Assembly (NCBI GenBank): GCA_037074615.1
Contig: CM073535.1
Span: 13,927,001 to 13,991,000 of the forward strand
From: Leucaena leucocephala
Lineage: Eukaryota; Streptophyta; Magnoliopsida; Fabales; Fabaceae
Length of the DNA stretch: 64,000 nt
Direction: 5' to 3'
The translations under genes and the position numbers were made by a program. The notes below the pieces were generated by a model, which did not search any database, had not been told where the DNA came from, and saw only the letters and a list, made by a program, of their open reading frames with translations. Positions 45,986 to 59,076 of this stretch are shown piece by piece (the stretch's first letter is position 1; every line of letters begins with the position of its first letter).

Positions 45986-48333
45986 TAGTTAGTGTTGACC
46001 ATATTGGTCTGAAGAAAGCTGCGGAGAATGACTTACTCAGTCCAGGTCAAGGGATAGACAGAAGTAGAGATTAAGAATAGTTAGTTATCTGCAGTTCCTC
46101 AATGCCGTAGCAGGAATGATAAACAGACATCCAGTAGAGGGTATTAACATAATATACTTTAGAGGATTGGCATGAGATGATAGTAAGTTAAGTGTCATGA
46201 GACTAAAGATGCCAACCTCACTGAAGTCTATCAGTTAGAGATTTAGCATAGAGTATAGGCAAGTTAAATAGTACAGAGCACTAAGATACAGAAGATTAGT
46301 TTAAGAAGAGGTTCAATAGTAGATCCTCCGTATGATCATCAGGAGTTGATCTATAGTATGAAAGACTTTGTGTAGCTAGTCTTTACGAAAAAGAATAATG
46401 AGAAGTTAGAATGAGACTTGCCTAAGAATGATTTAATACACAGCCTAAGGTTAAAGACGTGAAGGCTAATAGACAGAAAGTTAATATTCCTAAACAGAAG
46501 AATCACATCATGAAGAGACAGTAACCTAGTATACCTAGGGTAGATCACCCTAGAGGACAAAAGTAATGTTAGATGATGAAGGAGATCCAAGTGACTTAAA
46601 TTAGTCAGGATCCAAAGATAGACCATAAAGGGATCACCGTCCAGTCAATAACAGACTAAGACAGACAGACAGGAAGAGTTAAGAGATACTTTCTCGCCTG
46701 TTAGTAATCCAGGAAGATAAGGGAAAAAGTTTGAATAGCATAGAGATGTGAGCCTGACCTTTCCTCAGTTAGCTAAAAGAAGATAGCTGACTCAGTTATG
46801 GATTACATATAAATTACAGTGAGGCCAAGGACACAGAAGTCCTTCAGTTTAGAGACATAGAAGTCTTACAGGCGATGAGAAATGTTATGGTAGGATGAAT
46901 ATAGTGTAGTAAGGTAGCCACAGATTCAAAGATAAAGTAACTCCCCTATTCCTATGTGAGAAAGAGTAAAGAAGGGTTGAGTCTATACCCTAGTAAGAAG
47001 GTGATGTGGCAACCTAAGTGAAACAAGTAAATGACTCAGGTTCCTGAAAAAATGATCAAGACCTAGTGATTAAGGTAATGAAGGAACATAATACTTTCAA
47101 GTCTACTTGGTTAATTATTTAATTGCAATGTGAGTATAAGGGATGGTTGAGCAGATGTATGTGATAGTGGTATGGCTTATGTTGCCATAAGTTATAATAA
47201 GAAATTGCATCTCATTGCAGTTGTCATATAAGGACACACATGTTAAAGATTGCTTAAAGGATTGCATCTCCTTGCATAATATGCTTGTTGAGTATGCTAT
47301 GATAAATGATTGTGATACTCAGGATATATCCCTTCAGTAGGGGTAAGATATATGAATGATATGGCTCCAAGAAGGAGTGAATTCTAAGTAATATAAGTTA
47401 ATATTTTTGCAATAGAGCTAGATTGCTCTTGCAATAAAGTAAGATTGCTTTTGAAATGAAGCTAAGATATGGGATAGTATAACTCAGATAAAGTAAGGTC
47501 CCTCTGATGAGATAAATAGATGATGATAGATATGTGCATGGTAGAGCCTATGTAGCTCTCTGCAGTGATGGATCTAGTAAGTTATAAAGTATGAGAATGA
47601 TATGAGAAGTTCCTGAGTGATAGAGGAAATGAGTGAAGTCTTGATAGATAATATTGGCTTCTGTGACCATTTTTGGGGAATTATCTGTGGAGTTAATAAC
47701 TATGTGGAAGTGACTAATCTTATAACTTTGTCCGTTAGTTTTGGTCTTCCAGAGATGAGAATATAGTACAACGGAATCCAGTAGATTCTGGAGGATTGCA
47801 GTTAGATCCTAGTATGGCTCACAAGGTCGCAGTTAGATCCTGAAAGGCTTACGGTTGATTGCAGTAGATCCCGAGGGTCGCAGTAGACTAAGCCTAGAGC
47901 AAGAAAGTAATGAGCCATAAGTACAGTATTTCTTTGGAAGGACAAATACCAAGGAAAAGTTAAGGTATAGAAGCTTCACAAGTTGATTAACTCATAACAG
48001 AGAGAGTACCCATGATGCTAGTTTCAGATAGCCTTATTACTATCAGGGATTGAACTCAGAATCTCCTTACACGTATCAGGAACTAAGTGATCAAAGTTAA
48101 AGTTGTTAATGTTGAGTCCCAAGGATTTATGGGAATATTACGTAAGATATGAGAAGAGATCCCTATGATAAGATTATAGAAAATAAGAGACAAGTAAATC
48201 CTCCAGATGAGGATAAAGAGATTAGAAGGCCAGATAGACCCAAAAAAGATAGTATAATATGGGTCTAAGATGGTAAAGTACCAGGGTTAGAGCCAGTGAG
48301 CACCAGTACTTCAGATTTTTATCTGCACATTTC

Positions 48334-48387
48334 AGTTAAGCGTGCTTAGGCAAGGGTAGTCCAATGATGGGTGACCCCCTAGGAAGT
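48334..48387 (+). pseudogene. 5S rRNA-derived segment, copy 4
   Basis: By eye about 46 of 54 bases agree with a plant 5S rRNA consensus recalled from memory. AGTTAAGCGTGCTT (A-box region) and GATGGGTGACC (C-box region) are intact. Weaker similarity begins at ACCAG near 48302. An A-run, not a T-run, follows, so no Pol III terminator is adjacent. Confidence 0.87.
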
Positions 48388-49456
48388 GATGAAAAAAAAT
48401 GTGAATGCCACAAGAAATTGGCATATATGTACAAAGCTATGTAAAATGATAGAAAGAGCTATGAAAAGCTAGAAAGGGTTATGAACAGTAAGAGACTAGA
48501 ACCCTTATGTCAAGTCCAAATGAAATGGATTTAAAAGATAAACTATGATATAGCCAGATTTGGCCAGATATGCCATTTTATGTCATGAAAGATACGAAAT
48601 GAGAAGATATGCCTTAAGAAGCGGCTGTATAGCTGGCTTTGTAAATAGATAAAGAGGCTTCTGTTCTGGAAATGATAAGATGTATGAATGATGAGCTACA
48701 TGTGAAAGAGCAAATGAGAGCTTTCACTCCTTACATAAAGTGCCAGGCATTATGTTATGTTATGTTATGTTTGTAAAATATGCTAAAGCTCCGAATGTTA
48801 GAGCTGTGCATATTAAGAGAAGGAATGCTTGAGCTCCGATGTTAGAGCTTTGCATTCATGAGTAGGTATGTAGTCCTGCAGCATGCTATCCAGGCATTAT
48901 GCATGTTAGAGTATGTGCTCCTATATGCTCATATGTGCTCCTATGTGCTCCTGCTGGCAGTAGAGCAATGAAAGAAAGAATAATGATATAAGTCCTCTCT
49001 CTGTATTATGATGAGTTATTAAAGATGATAAGAATGCATGATGACATGGGAATGAGAGTTAAAGTGTGCGGATACTCAGACAATTCCGCTAGATACTCAA
49101 ACGAGAAAGAAGTAGTTGCACTAAAAAGTAGGATGAGTTCTTAATAGAAACTCCCCAATATAGCAGTATTCGAGAGAGTTTAATATGAAAGAAATGGACG
49201 CTACTCAGAAGTCCAGTATAGTGAGGAGTCCATATGTAGATAAATGCATAGCAAGAAGGTAAGTAATAGAATGAACTGGAGTTCAACTCTGAGTCAGTTG
49301 ATTCATGACAAAAGGATGATCATAGTAAGATATGAAGAATTGTGGATATAAAAAGTACTCTGCTAAGATGTTTATTTTAAGAGATAGATACCCCAATCAT
49401 TGACTAAGATGTTGAGTAAATTTCGAGGATGAAATTTATTTTAAGGGGGGTAGGAC

Positions 49457-49628
49457 TGTCATATCCTAAATTTTCCCTATCTGTATAGTACTGATAGTGG
49501 AAAGAGGTTTAGAAAGGATTATGACGAAGATAAGACAAAATAATAAAGGTTAGATAAGTCTTAAAGAAAGACAATGACCTAAACACAAATTGGAAAAGGT
49601 TAAAGGCCAAAAGTTAAAGTAGAAATAA
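49457..49628 (+). repeat. Family B LTR B3, start only (172 bp)
   Basis: The intact start TGTCATATCCTAAATTTTCC directly follows the PPT, which fixes the 5' boundary of the B LTR. It breaks off at AGTAGAAATAA and joins A internal sequence. Confidence 0.85.
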
Positions 49629-52523
49629 GAGATGAAAGTGAAATGAAAAGAGAAGCATGTATGAAAGATGGTACAGCTCTAAGAAAGAGTAGTAAAGACA
49701 TAAGTTAGTATTATTGCAATTTGGTATCAGAGCATAAGATTCTAGCACAGAACAGAAGGTTCTGGCTCAGTGATGCTCTGGAGTAGATAGACTAACACTT
49801 AAAAAGTTAGAGATATGAACTACAGAGGTTTCCTCCCTAGTATGCGATATGGGGATGGTGTTCACTACCTAGAGAATGATTTGAATAAGAGATAGTGACA
49901 CCCAAATGATAGAATAGTACCCCATAACTTACAGCTGTATGGGGTAATCTTCAAGGAAGTGGCTAGTCTTAGTCAGCCGTTACCGCTGAGGTCTCGTGTT
50001 TCTTAGCACGATGTGGCTGGACTAAGCAGGATAACGTCTGAGGAGCAGTTTCCTCTATGAATAGAGACAGAAGTTGACCAGTCCCAGGTCAAGGGAAACT
50101 GTCAGACGTTATAGTAAATGAAGGTACCAACCTGGTTAAAATTAATCAATTAGAGGATTGGTACAAAGCATGATCAAGCCAGATAGTATAAAGTAAGGAG
50201 ATATGAAAGGTAGCCACAGTTTTAAAGATAAAGTGACTCTCCTGTTCCCTATGTAAGAAAGGGTAATGAAGGGTTGAGTCTATACCCTAGTAAGAGGGTA
50301 ATGTGGCAGCCTAAGTCAGATAAATAGTTATTTCTGATTCCTAAATGAATGTTTGGGATCTGGACAATATGATCAGACAATGATAGGCAATGAGATTAAG
50401 ATGATGATTAATAGTGAATCTACAGATAGATGATTACGATACTCAGGATATATCCCTTCATTAGGGGTAAGATATATGAATGATATGGCTCTAAGAAGGA
50501 GTGAATTCTAAATAATATAAGTTAATGTTTTTGCAATAGAGCTAGATTGCTCTTGCAATAAAGTAAGATTGCTTTTGAAATGAAGCTAAGATATGGGATA
50601 GTATAACTCAGATAAAGTAAGGTTCCTCTTATGAGATAAATAGATGATGATAGATATGTGCATGGTAAAGCCTATGTAGCTCTCTGCAGTAATGGATCTA
50701 GTAAGTTATAAAGTATGAGAATGATATGAGAAGTTCCTGAATGATAGAGGAAATTAGTTAAGTCTTGATAGATAATATTGGCTTCTGTGACCATTTTTGG
50801 GGAATTATCTGTGGAGTTAATAACTATGTGGAAGTGACTAACCTTGTAACTTTGTCTGTTGGTTTAGGTCTTTCGGAGATGAGAATACAGTACAACGGAA
50901 TCCAGTAGATTCTGGAGGATTGCAGTTAGATCCTAGTATGGCTCACAGGGTCACAGTTAGATCCTGAAAGGCTTACGGTTGATTGTAGTAGATCCCGAGG
51001 GTCGCAGTAGACTAAGCCTAGAGCAAGAAAGTAATGAGCCATAAGTACAGTATTTCTTTGGAAGGACAAATACCAAGGAAAAGTTAAGGTATAGAAGCTT
51101 CACAAGTTGATTAACTCATAACAGAGAGAGTACCCATGATGCTAGTTTTAGATAGCCTTATTACTATTAGGGACTGAACTCAGAATCTCCTTACACGTAT
51201 CAGGAACTAAGTGGTCAAAGTTAAAGCTGTTAATCTTGAGTTCCAAGGATTTATGAGAATGTTTTATAATATATGAGAAAGGCTCAAATGAGAATAAAGA
51301 GATCCTTACCATGAGATTACAAAGACTACAAATAAAGATAAGTAGATCCTCCAGATAAGGACAAAGAGATTAGAAGGCTAGATAGACCCAAGAGAGATAG
51401 TATAAGATGGGTCTAAGATAATAAAGTACCAGGGTTGAAGCCTGTAAGTACCAGTGCTTCAGATTTTTATCTGCACATTTTAGTTAAGCGTGCTCAGGCA
51501 AGGGTAGTCCAATGATGGGTAACCCCCTGGGAAGTGATGAAAAAAATGTGAATGCCACAAGAAATTGGTATATCTGCACAAAGCTATGTAAAATGATAGA
51601 AAGAGTTATGAAAAGCTAGAAAGGGTTATGAACAGTAAGAGACTAGAACCCTTATGTCAAGTCCAAATGAAATGGATTTGAAAGATGAACTATGATATAG
51701 CCAGATTTGGCCAGATATGCCATTTTATGTCATGAAAGATATGAAATGAGAAGATATGCCTTGAGAAGCGGCTATATAGCTAGCTTTATAAACAAATAGA
51801 GAGGCTTCCGTTCTATAAAAGATAAGATGTTTGAATGATGAGCTACATGTGAAAGAGCAAATGAGAGCTTTCACTCCTTGCATAAAGTGCCAGGCATTAT
51901 GTTATGTTATGTTATGTTTGTAAAATATGCTAAAGCTCTTAATGTTAGATCTGTGCAAGCTCCGAGTGTTAAAGCTGTGCATAGTAAGAGAAGGAATGCT
52001 TGAGCTCCAACGTTAGAGTTTTGCATTCATGAGCAGGTATGTAGTCCTGTAACACGTTCGCCGGGCGTTATGCATGTTAGAGTATGTGCTTATGCTCATA
52101 TGTGCTTCTATGTGCTCCTATTTAGCAGTAAAGCAATGAAAGAAAGAATAATGATATAAGTCCTCTCTCTGTATTATGATGAGTTTTTAAAGATGATAAG
52201 AATGTATGATGATATGAGAATGAGAGTTAAAGTGTGCGGATATTCAGAGAATTCCGTAAGATACTCATATGAGAAAGAAGTAGTTGCACTAAAAAGTATG
52301 ATGAGTTATTAATAGAAACTCCCGAATATAGCAGTATTCGAGAGAGTTTAATATGAAAGAAATGGACGCTACTCACAAGTCCAGTATAGTGAGGAGTCCA
52401 TATGTAGATAAATGCATAGCAAGAAGGTAAGTAATAGAATGAACTGGAGTTCAACTCTGAGTCAGTTGATTCATGAAAAAAGGATGATCATAGTAAGATA
52501 TTAAGAATTGTGGATATAAAAAG
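49629..52523 (+). mobile_element. Family A-type internal region with mid-sequence PBS restart
   Basis: About 90 bases of internal sequence (49629-49720) end at TATTGCAAT and continue straight into PBS TGGTATCAGAGC at 49722-49733. A nearly complete internal region follows, broken at 52523 before the PPT. The part from about 50440 to 52523 repeats 47311-49390 at an offset of about 3.14 kb. No gene. Confidence 0.75.
51482..51535 (+). pseudogene. 5S rRNA-derived segment, copy 5
   Basis: AGTTAAGCGTGCT is intact. The C-box is changed to GATGGGTAACC. About 44 of 54 bases fit the recalled consensus. Confidence 0.83.
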
Positions 52524-54912
52524 AATCAGATGAAATGTGGCAGTAAATTCCTATAATTAATATAAGAATTTTTGGAACTGACAGAGCTCAAAAAGGAGTT
52601 CTGTAGAATTTACTACAGAATTTACAGTAGATTAAAAGACCCGATAAATAGGTTTCGGGGGAATTTATCATGAATTGAGTCCATGAAGATAGTGGATCAT
52701 ACAGAGGGTCCAGAATGGCACCTTATAGGCCCAATGATATTTTCAGATAAATATATGGGCCAGGGCTAATAAAGACCGAGAAAAATGAAGAATTACGAAA
52801 ATGCCACTGAAGGCATGCCACTATGTTGTGTCATTGAGTTAGAGTCAGACGAAGGACATTATGATTGTTTGACTAAGGTTAGATAGTTAAGAAGGGTATC
52901 TGGATAGTTGACCAGGGTTAAGAGATACTCTGGTAAGGTATGAAAAGACAATAGTGCCCCTATAAGTACTAAAGAGGTAGTAAGGGCATTTTGGTAATTT
53001 ACTAAGGATGTTCCTTGGGAACCGAGCCACCAGAGTGCTTGGGCTTGGTTAGAAACCCAAGATGATATTTAAAGGCCCAAAAACGTAGCCCAAGAGTAAT
53101 GTGGGCCCAAGAGGCATTAAAATAATGTGTTAGTGCTTTTTCAATAAAGAAAAGTGACCCAGTCCAAGATAGAACTGGGTAAAGTGATCTGGAATCATGA
53201 GAGGACATAAATGGGGCCCACAATGCGCCATATGGCATGATTATAGTAAAAGATCAAAAGCAAAGGACACATGGCATGATTATAGAAAAAGGAGAAAAAG
53301 TAAGAGGACACGTGGCATGATCTCGGCCGTCCATTCGGGGAAAAGACTCTGGAACTCTCTGGAAAGGCTGAGTCAGCTGGTGAGGTATCCCAAGAGCCCC
53401 ACATTTTGCCACATATACCCTTAAGGTGTCCCTTGAGGTGTCCTAGATGATGTCATGAGTGGTAAGTCATCAGGGAGGGTGATGTCATCGTGATGATGCA
53501 GGCAAAGCTTCTTGAGGAAGCAAGCAATCTGAGCCATTCATCGCGAATCAATCTGGACCATTCATTCCACCTCCTCTCACCTATAAATAGGCCACTCCCC
53601 TCCCATTTCAAGGCACACCACGGATATAGCAAGAAAAGGAAGAGAAAGAAGAGAGAAAGAGAGGAAGAAAGAAAGAAAGGAAAGAAGGAAGGAGTTCTGG
53701 TGGAGCCAAGAGTAGTCTGAGGAGCCGAGGGACTGGGCAAAGCTTAGGAATAAGGTAAGAAAGTTATCTAGTCCCTGCTCTAATAAAGTAGAGGATTGCT
53801 CTTAATGGTTAGAATAGAGAAATATCTCTATTAATAAAGTTAGCTATAGATAGAAAGAAAGTTAGAGGAATGTCGGAGTAAGGATATTTCCCCTAACTAT
53901 GCATGAGTTAAATAGAGCTATACTGATAGAATAATAATGAAGATATTATTATGCTATGTATAGGCTCTAACCTATGGAAAGAATGAACCTTATAGCAAAG
54001 GCTAAGAGCTAGAAGGAAAGCTACATGTCAGGTAGTGAACTTATCCTAAACTTGTATGCATTGAATGTTATGCTTGATGTGCTATGGCTTTGTTGAATTG
54101 TGTTGAATATGTGCTTATGTATGAAGCTCTGTTCCTATAATTACTTTGGCCAATTTTATTTCATATGTAACATGGAAGCATGCACATTATGCAATGTTAA
54201 CATTTTCACAAGCAAGCACAAGTATTCACATTAATGCATGCATTGTTTAGTGCTGTTTGCTACTGAGATTTCCCCAGAAATCTTACCCCTTCCATATCAA
54301 TCCAATTATAGTAGGTCTTCCCAAGATGGAGGATATAAATATGTATGAAGAGATGTTAATTGCTTAGCATGATTGATATGTGATTCATGTATGTACAATT
54401 GCTGGAAATTGTCACTGTGAACAGTAACTTATGATGGAGGTAGGGACATTTGAGCTATAATTATAAACAGTAATGATTGAATAAATGTATGATATTTTTC
54501 TAGTAAATAGTAGACATGCCAAGCTTCGATTTGATATATAGAACGTCTCATTTTGACGTCTCCACATAAAGATATGATTTTTCAAACTTGGGACTAGAAT
54601 GCTGGAATCAGGGACAGGACGCTGGATGAATAGTGATTTCAGAACGTTGACCTGGTCAATTCATGGTCAACGAGTCATTTTTCCATGAAAGAGAATTATG
54701 TTAGATTCGTGTAGCAATTTGAACCACTCTATTTCAAGTTTTATAGAATTAGTTATGATTTTTGAAGTCAGGTCACTTCTCTGGAATTTGCACAGTGAAC
54801 AATACTCGCCAGAGTAAAATTCGAGATTGAGTAATTTGACTTCAACAACCTTGGAAGTGGTTCCAGATGCTACTGTTTGGTCCCTAAGACATAAGAAAAG
54901 GAGGATGTTATA
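52524..54912 (+). repeat. Family A LTR A8, start truncated
   Basis: It starts about 0.2 kb into the LTR (AATCAGATGAAATG) directly after internal sequence, without PPT, and ends GGATGTTATA. TATA box at 53582-53589, purine-rich leader at 53635-53695 and GTAAGAAAG donor-like site at 53755-53763. The PBS after it is cut at TTTGGTATCA (54914-54923). Confidence 0.85.
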
Positions 54913-54923
54913 ATTTGGTATCA

Positions 54924-55065
54924 TAAATTACTTTTATAACAAGATGCAGTCAATACGCCACATAGGAAGCAGTTCTAAGCCTCTCTCTTGCATAACAAGA
55001 TTATGTAATTCTCTCTCTTCTTTCTCTTCCTTTTCTTTTTATGTAGTCAATCTTACATAGGAAGC
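54924..55065. other. Unassigned filler between two opposite A copies
   Basis: About 140 bases lie between a truncated PBS and a minus-strand A LTR. They contain a pyrimidine-rich tract and an imperfect direct repeat (ATGCAGTCAAT…CATAGGAAGC, ATGTAGTCAAT…CATAGGAAGC). The source is not recognised. Confidence 0.5.
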
Positions 55066-55975
55066 GCATTGTGGGCCCCATTTATGTCCTCTCATGATTC
55101 CAGATCACTTTACCCAGTTCTATCTTGGACCGGGTCACTTTTCTTTATTGAAAAAGCACTAACACATTATTTTAATGCCTCTTGGGCCCACATTACTCTT
55201 GGGCTACGTTTTTGGGCCTTTAAATATCATCTTGGGTTTCTAACCAAGCCCAAGCACTCTGGTGGCTCGGTTCCCAAGGAACATCTTTAGTAAATTACCA
55301 AAATGCCCTTACTACCTCTTTAGTACTTATAGGGGCACTATTGTCTTTTCATACCTTACCAGAGTATCTCTTAACCCTGGTCAACTATCCAGATACCCTT
55401 TCTTAACTATCTAACCTTAGTCAAACAATCATAATGCCCTTGTCTGACTCTAACTCAATGACACAACACAGTTGCATACCTTCAGTGGCATTTTCGTAAT
55501 TCTTCATTTTTCTCGGTCTTTATTAGCCCTGGCCCATATATTTATCTAAAAATATCACTGGGCCTATAAGGTGCCATTCTGGACCCTCTGTATGATCCAC
55601 TATCTTCATGGGCTCAATTCCCGAGAAATTCCCCCGAAACCTATTTATCGGGTCTTTTAATCTATTGTAAATTCTGTAGTAAATTCTACATAACTCCTTT
55701 TTGAGCTCTGTTAGTTCCAGAAATTCTTATATTAATTATAGGAATTTACTGCAACATTTCATCTGATTCTTACGTCTAGAGAATACTATATTAATTTTCC
55801 TTCTCTTCAAAAATTAATATAAATCTGTCGAGACCTCATATCAAAACTCTGTGGTGCATCAAATTGATCATCATAATTTTCTCTATTTATTGAGACCTCT
55901 GCTCAATAGGGTCTGGTATCATCCCTTTTTCAGGCTATATATTGGGATTTAAGGCCTAAAAATTGGGATATGACA
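55066..55975 (-). repeat. Family A LTR A9, sense 5' part
   Basis: It covers the first ~0.9 kb of the LTR in sense orientation, with intact start TGTCATATCC at 55975, followed by the PPT. The promoter-bearing part is missing. Confidence 0.83.
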
Positions 55976-57003
55976 TTTCTCCTCCCCTTAAAATAAATTT
56001 CGTCCTCGAAATTTCAGGGCTAAATCTCTATTCATCCTTCAATGAAGATTTCTTCTGAGGAGAATGTCCCTTTCTTTCATACTAAACTTTCTCATATACT
56101 CCCATATTCTGGAGTTTTTGTTGACTAATCATCATGATTCTTAGTGCAGTCATTTATTACTCATATGAGTATTTAGCGGAATTCTTTAAACATCCGCCAA
56201 ACTTTATTTCTCATTCTCATGTTATCATATGTTTTTATCATCTTTACTAACTCATCATAATACAGAGAGAGGACTTATATCATTATTCTTTCATTCATTG
56301 CTCTACTGCTAAACAGGAGCACATAATAGCATATAGGAGCATATAGGACCACATACTCTAACATGCATAATGCCCAGCCAGCATGCTGCAGGACTATATA
56401 CCTTCTCATGAATGCAAAGCTCTAACAGTGGAGCTCAAGCATTCCTTCTCTTAATATGCATAGCTCTAACACTCGGAGCTTGCACAGCTCTAACATTTGG
56501 AGCTTAGCATAACATAACATAATATAACATAACATAATGCCTGGCATTTCATGCAAGGAGTGAAAGCTCTCATTTGCTCTTTCACATGTAACTGATCATT
56601 CAAACATCTTTTTCCTTTCAAAAACAGAGCCTCTCAATCTGTTATAGGGCTAGCTATAAAGCCACTTCATAGTGTACTTCTTAATACATATTTCTCATAA
56701 CGTATCTCATTATGTACTTTTCATAGCATATCTCATCACATATCATTTATGCTGTATCATAGCATATCTGGCCACATTTGGCGATATCATAGTCTATCTA
56801 GCCTTGTCATAAAACATTCTGTTAAAATATTGCTAGCCTTTACAAATATTTTCTTTCAAATCCATTTCATTTGGACTTGACATAAGGGTTCTATTTTCTT
56901 TCCGTTCATAACCCTTTCTAACTTTTCATAACTCTTTCTATCATCTTACATAACTCTGGGTACATATATGCCAACTTCTTGTGGCATTCATTCCTCGTTC
57001 ATC

Positions 57004-57057
57004 ACTTCCCAGGGGGTCACCCATCATTGGGCTACTCTTGCCTGAGCACGCTTAACT
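57004..57057 (-). pseudogene. 5S rRNA-derived segment, copy 6 (best preserved)
   Basis: The minus strand has AGTTAAGCGTGCT, AAGAGTAG and GATGGGTGACCCCCTGGGAA. About 46 of 54 bases agree with the recalled plant 5S consensus. Upstream similarity (ACCAG, then GATTTATGTCTGCAC) suggests about 90 bases of the 5S gene were captured. Confidence 0.88.
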
Positions 57058-59064
57058 GAAATGTGCAGACATAAATCTGAAACACTGGTGCTCACAGGTT
57101 CCAACCCTGGTACTCTACTATCTTAGACCCATCTTATGCTATCTCTCTTGGGTCTATCTGGCATTCTTACCTCTCTATCCTCATCTGGAGGATCTATTTG
57201 TCTTTCATTCTTATTCTCTGTCATCTCAGCATAGGGATCTCTTTATTCTCATTTGACCATTTCTCATATCTTATGAGATTTGCTCATAACTCTTTGGCAC
57301 TCAGGATTAATAACTTTAACTTTGATCACTCAGTTCCTGTATGTGTAAGGAGATTTTGAGTTTAGTCCCTGATAGTAATAAGGCTATCTAACATCATGGG
57401 TACTCTCTCTGTTAGGAGCAAACCAACTTGTGAAGCTTTTGTACCTTAACTTTTCCTTGGTATTTTTCATTCCAAAGACATACTGTACTTATGGCTTAAT
57501 ACTTTCTCTCTCTAGGCTAGGTCTACTGCGACCCTCGGGATCTACTGTGATCAACCGTAAGCCTCTTTAGGATCTAACTGCGACCCTGGAATTCTATTCT
57601 CTGGGAGCCATACTAGGATCTAACTGCAATCCTCCGGAATCTACTGCGACTCTGTTGTACTGTATTCTCATCTCTGGAAGATCTAGACCAACAGACATAG
57701 TTACAAAGTCAATCACTTCTACATAGTTGTTAACTCAATAGATAATTTCCCTAAACTGATCACATAAGCCAATATTATATATCAGGACTTTACTCATTTC
57801 CTCGATCACTCAGGAACTTCTCATACTATTCTCATCTTTCATAACTCTACTATACTCTTTACTGTAGAGAGCTACACAGGCTCTACTATGCACATATCTA
57901 TCATCATCTATTCGTCTTATTAGAGGGACCTTACTCTATCTGAGTTATACTGTCCCATCTCTTGGCTTTATTTCAAAAGCAATCCTTTTCTATCACAAGA
58001 GCAATCTAGCTCTATTGCAACAACACTAGCTTATGTATTTACTATTCTTTCTTTAGAGCTGCACCATCTTTCATAAATGCTTCTTATTTCATTTCATATC
58101 ACTCATATTCCTTACCCTTACTGAAGGGATATATCCTGAGTATCGTAATCATGTATCTGTTAATCTTAATCTCATTGCCTATCATTGTCTGATCATATTG
58201 TCTAGATCCCAAACGTTCATTTAGGAATCAGAAATAACTATTTATCTGACTTAGGCTGCTACATAACCCTCTTACTAGGGTATAGACTCAACCCTTTATT
58301 ACTCTTTCTTACATAGGGAACAGGAGAGTCACTTTATCTTTAAAACTATGACTACCTTTCTCTCTATCAGTCTTAGTCTACTCTAGACTAGACTATGGTT
58401 CCTCTATCTTGGGAACATCAGCGGCCCGTCTTGTTTCTAACTTTAGGCCATATGCTTGGATTATTCCTTGGCAAGCCTCATTCTAACTTTTAATTCTTTT
58501 GTTCAGGAAATACTAGCTGAACAAATTCTTTCATAATATAGATCTACTCACATAGAGGATCTACTTTTGAACATCATCTAACCTTTCATATCTTACTTTA
58601 TATTATCTGGCTTGATTATACTTTATACCAATCCTCTAGGTGATTAACTTCAACCAGGTTGGTACCTTCATTATCATTGTTACTGTAATGTCTAATAGTT
58701 TTCCTTGACCTGGGACTGGTCAGCTTCTATCTCTATTTATAGAGGAAACTGCTCCCCGGACATTATCCTGCTTAGTCCAGCCATATCGTGCTAAGAAACA
58801 CGAGACCTCGGCAGTAATGGCTGACTAAGACTAGCCCCTTTCTTAAAGATTACCCCATACCGCTGTAAGTTATGGAGTACTATTCTATCTGTCTAGGTGT
58901 CACTATCTCTTGTCTGAATCATTCTCTAGGTAGTGAACACCATCCCTATATCGCATACTAGGGAGGAAACCTCTGTAGTTCATATCTCTAACTTTTTAAG
59001 TGTTAGTCTATCTACTCCAGAGCATCACTGAGCCAGAACCTTCTGTTCTGTGCCATAATCTTAT

Positions 59065-59076
59065 GCTCTGATACCA
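59065..59076 (-). other. Intact PBS of family A
   Basis: Exact tRNA-iMet complement TGGTATCAGAGC on the minus strand, three bases inside the LTR end. It is one of the intact PBS copies in the window. Confidence 0.9.

Larger units (their letters stand above)
45239..49456 (+). mobile_element. Family B internal region (4.2 kb), non-autonomous
   Basis: It runs from a changed PBS (TGGTATGGGAGC, 45242-45253) to a PPT-like TTAAGGGGGGTAGGAC at 49441-49456. It holds a decayed frame (45413-45985), then sequence shared with 1-1060, then sequence shared with family A from about 47311, including the motif cluster and 5S-like segment. Whether the change at 47311 is original or a recombination point is uncertain. 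No gag or pol domain is seen. With B2 and 49457-49628 it forms one element. Confidence 0.75.

Noticed and set aside
48301..48387. Functional 5S rRNA gene
   Set aside because: Only about half of the gene is similar, with several substitutions and no T-run terminator. It is a captured fragment inside a transposon.
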